Assembly: GCF_000723205.1 (NCBI RefSeq) | Contig: NZ_HG315671.1 | Location: 756,851 to 820,850 of the forward strand | Origin: Formosa agariphila KMM 3901 | Lineage (GTDB): Bacteria; Bacteroidota; Bacteroidia; Flavobacteriales; Flavobacteriaceae | Length of the DNA: 64,000 bases | Reading direction: 5' to 3' | In this document: positions 62,810-64,000 of the stretch, in pieces | Numbering within the stretch: position 1 is the stretch's first letter | Layout of the letters: each line of letters starts with the position of its first letter | Notes under the pieces: model-generated | Databases searched by the model: none | What the model was told of the DNA's origin: nothing | Seen by the model: the letters and a program-made list of their open reading frames with translations, nothing else | Translations under genes and position numbers: made by a program

Positions 62810-64000
62810 ATGAATAACATATTATTTATGAAAGCTAAGACATATACTATAGGTATATGTCTTTTGCTTTTCATGCAAATGGGGTGTAAAAAACAGCCTG
62901 ACACTGTAAATCAGCAGTTAACGACTAACGAGCACATTTTAAATTTTTTCACATCTGAAATCGAGCAAAGTGTTCTTGCTTTAGATTCTATTTCAACTTT
63001 AAATTCTACATCAGATAAAATTGAAGCTTATAAAAGTGCAAGACATCACTTTAAAGCTTTAGAGCCTATTTTGGCATTTGTAGACCAAAACAATTATAAG
63101 TCATTAAATGCACCAAATATCTTGCAAGTGCTAGAGGAAGATGCCACAGATATTAAAATTAGAACACCTTTCGGATTTCAAGTTATTGAAGAGTTACTTC
63201 ATGAAGAACCTTTAGATACTTTGGCATTACACCAGGTGGTTAAAATGACTAGTAGTCGACTAAAATTAATCCAAGGAAATACGGCAATCGCACTAAAGGA
63301 TTATCACATTATTTGGTTATTGAGAAACCAAGTAGTTCGGATTGCAACTACAGGAATTACAGGTTTCGATTCTCCTGTATTGGGGCAATCCTTAACAGAA
63401 AGTCAGTATACCTATAAGACATTATTGTATGTAGTAGACGTTTTTAAAGATGAATTTTCTTCGGAAGCTATTTATAACGACTTAAAGTCGTCTTTCGAAA
63501 ACGCAATAGCTACTTTAAATCACGATTTTGAAAGTTTTGACCGCTTCAATTTTATTAAAAACCATACCGATAATCAACTAAAATTATTAGTACAAACTCA
63601 AGATGATTGGCAGGTGACATTTCCTTTCGAAATGGCTTTAACTAACAACGCGACATCTCTTTTTGGTGAGAACACATTAAATGTTTCATATTTTACAGAT
63701 TATAAAAGTGATACTTTAAAGCTTAAAGAAAAGGCAGAATTTGGGAAGCAGTTATTCAACGACAAATTATTGTCTAAAAATAAGACGATGGCGTGTGCAA
63801 GTTGTCATGTTTCAGATTTAGCATTTACAGATGGAAGAAAAACTTTCGATAACAGACAAACACGAAACTCTCCAACCTTAACGTATGCCGCATACCAACA
63901 ATCTTTTTTTATGGATGGGCGAGCAGGTAGTTTAGAAGGGCAAGTTGTGGGCGTTGCCGAAAATCATGACGAATTTAATTTACCTATGGATTCTTTAGTG
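62810..64000 (+). CDS. Cytochrome c peroxidase family lipoprotein (partial, runs off the window)
   Basis: 397 codons with no stop before the right edge. Starts at ATG 62810 or, more likely, 62828 (MKAKTYTIGICLLLFMQMGC, lipobox Cys). A helical domain of about 270 residues follows, reminiscent of imelysin-like N-terminal regions of such proteins (FGFQVIEELLHEEP). Then comes the peroxidase core beginning KAEFGKQLFNDKLLSKN with heme motif C329-A-S-C332-H333 and RNSPTLTYAAYQQSFFMDGR. Di-heme peroxidases of the MauG/CcpA type have a second CXXCH, which would lie beyond base 64000. Function: periplasmic or surface electron transfer or peroxide reduction. Confidence 0.82.
   Translation, partial: MNNILFMKAKTYTIGICLLLFMQMGCKKQPDTVNQQLTTNEHILNFFTSEIEQSVLALDSISTLNSTSDKIEAYKSARHHFKALEPILAFVDQNNYKSLNAPNILQVLEEDATDIKIRTPFGFQVIEELLHEEPLDTLALHQVVKMTSSRLKLIQGNTAIALKDYHIIWLLRNQVVRIATTGITGFDSPVLGQSLTESQYTYKTLLYVVDVFKDEFSSEAIYNDLKSSFENAIATLNHDFESFDRFNFIKNHTDNQLKLLVQTQDDWQVTFPFEMALTNNATSLFGENTLNVSYFTDYKSDTLKLKEKAEFGKQLFNDKLLSKNKTMACASCHVSDLAFTDGRKTFDNRQTRNSPTLTYAAYQQSFFMDGRAGSLEGQVVGVAENHDEFNLPMDSLV

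Overview
The window is AT-rich chromosomal DNA of a marine-type member of the Flavobacteriaceae (Bacteroidota). The family-level call rests on gene content (complete Bat aerotolerance cluster, DUF3078 and DUF4197 proteins, GSII plus GSIII glutamine synthetases, class II ribonucleotide reductase, IcmF, BlaI/M56 pair with TonB-plug-like modules, tandem secreted sulfatases), on Bacteroidetes-type -7 elements (TAnnTTTG) upstream of several genes, and on the general lack of Shine-Dalgarno sequences. Genus is not claimed. No rRNA, tRNA, CRISPR array, prophage or intact insertion sequence was seen.

Left part (1-13.8 kb): a nitrate assimilation island. A NarK-type transporter, a giant fused assimilatory nitrate reductase (NasA + NirB-like flavoprotein + BFD-type [2Fe-2S] domain) and a nitrite/sulfite-reductase-fold protein that lacks the siroheme-cluster cysteines but carries a C-terminal rubredoxin run rightwards. 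They meet a ten-gene leftward operon that supplies the cofactors: moeA, a ModE-type HTH, a TauE/SafE permease, mobA, cobA, a Met8/CysG-type siroheme synthase, moaD, moaE, moaC-moaB fusion and moaA. Siroheme genes imply a nitrite reductase, which is not in the window and probably lies just left of base 1. The narK and moeA upstream regions share a dyad, TAAGTA-N4-TAC(T/G)TA, which is a candidate common operator.

13.8-22.2 kb: a metallophosphoesterase, an ArsC-fold protein without the catalytic cysteine, a duplicated set of small membrane proteins (two-TM plus PH-like domain), and a roughly 0.7 kb stretch holding three decayed, frameshifted small genes bracketed by direct repeats. Then come the deoC-deoD nucleoside salvage operon, a VOC protein and a YiiX-like lipoprotein.

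22.2-30.5 kb: apt, a secreted HAD phosphatase, a PAS-HTH regulator and three tandem secreted sulfatases (all with the CTAGR formylglycine motif), each followed by its own strong terminator.

30.6-42 kb: the moxR-DUF58-batA-batB/C-batD cluster, a bestrophin-like channel, a BlaI/M56 sensor-protease pair with an operator-like dyad over its promoter, and a Ca2+/Na+ antiporter. 42.2-57.3 kb: divergent glutamine synthetases GSII/GSIII, a 51-residue secreted peptide gene, a PurM-like protein, a DUF3078 outer-membrane protein, nrdJ, prfA, pyrF, a BtuF-like protein without signal peptide, two tandem Lacal_2735-like small proteins, a DUF4197 protein and purU. 57.4-64 kb: the B12-dependent mutase IcmF, then a surface-type lipoprotein with acidic Gly-X-Y repeats and a PhoX-like domain, followed by a cytochrome c peroxidase lipoprotein that runs off the right edge.

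Themes that tie genes together are nitrogen acquisition (nitrate reduction on the left, glutamine synthetases in the middle), B12 use (NrdJ, IcmF, BtuF-like protein) and envelope or sulfated-polymer metabolism (sulfatases, Bat proteins, M56 protease).
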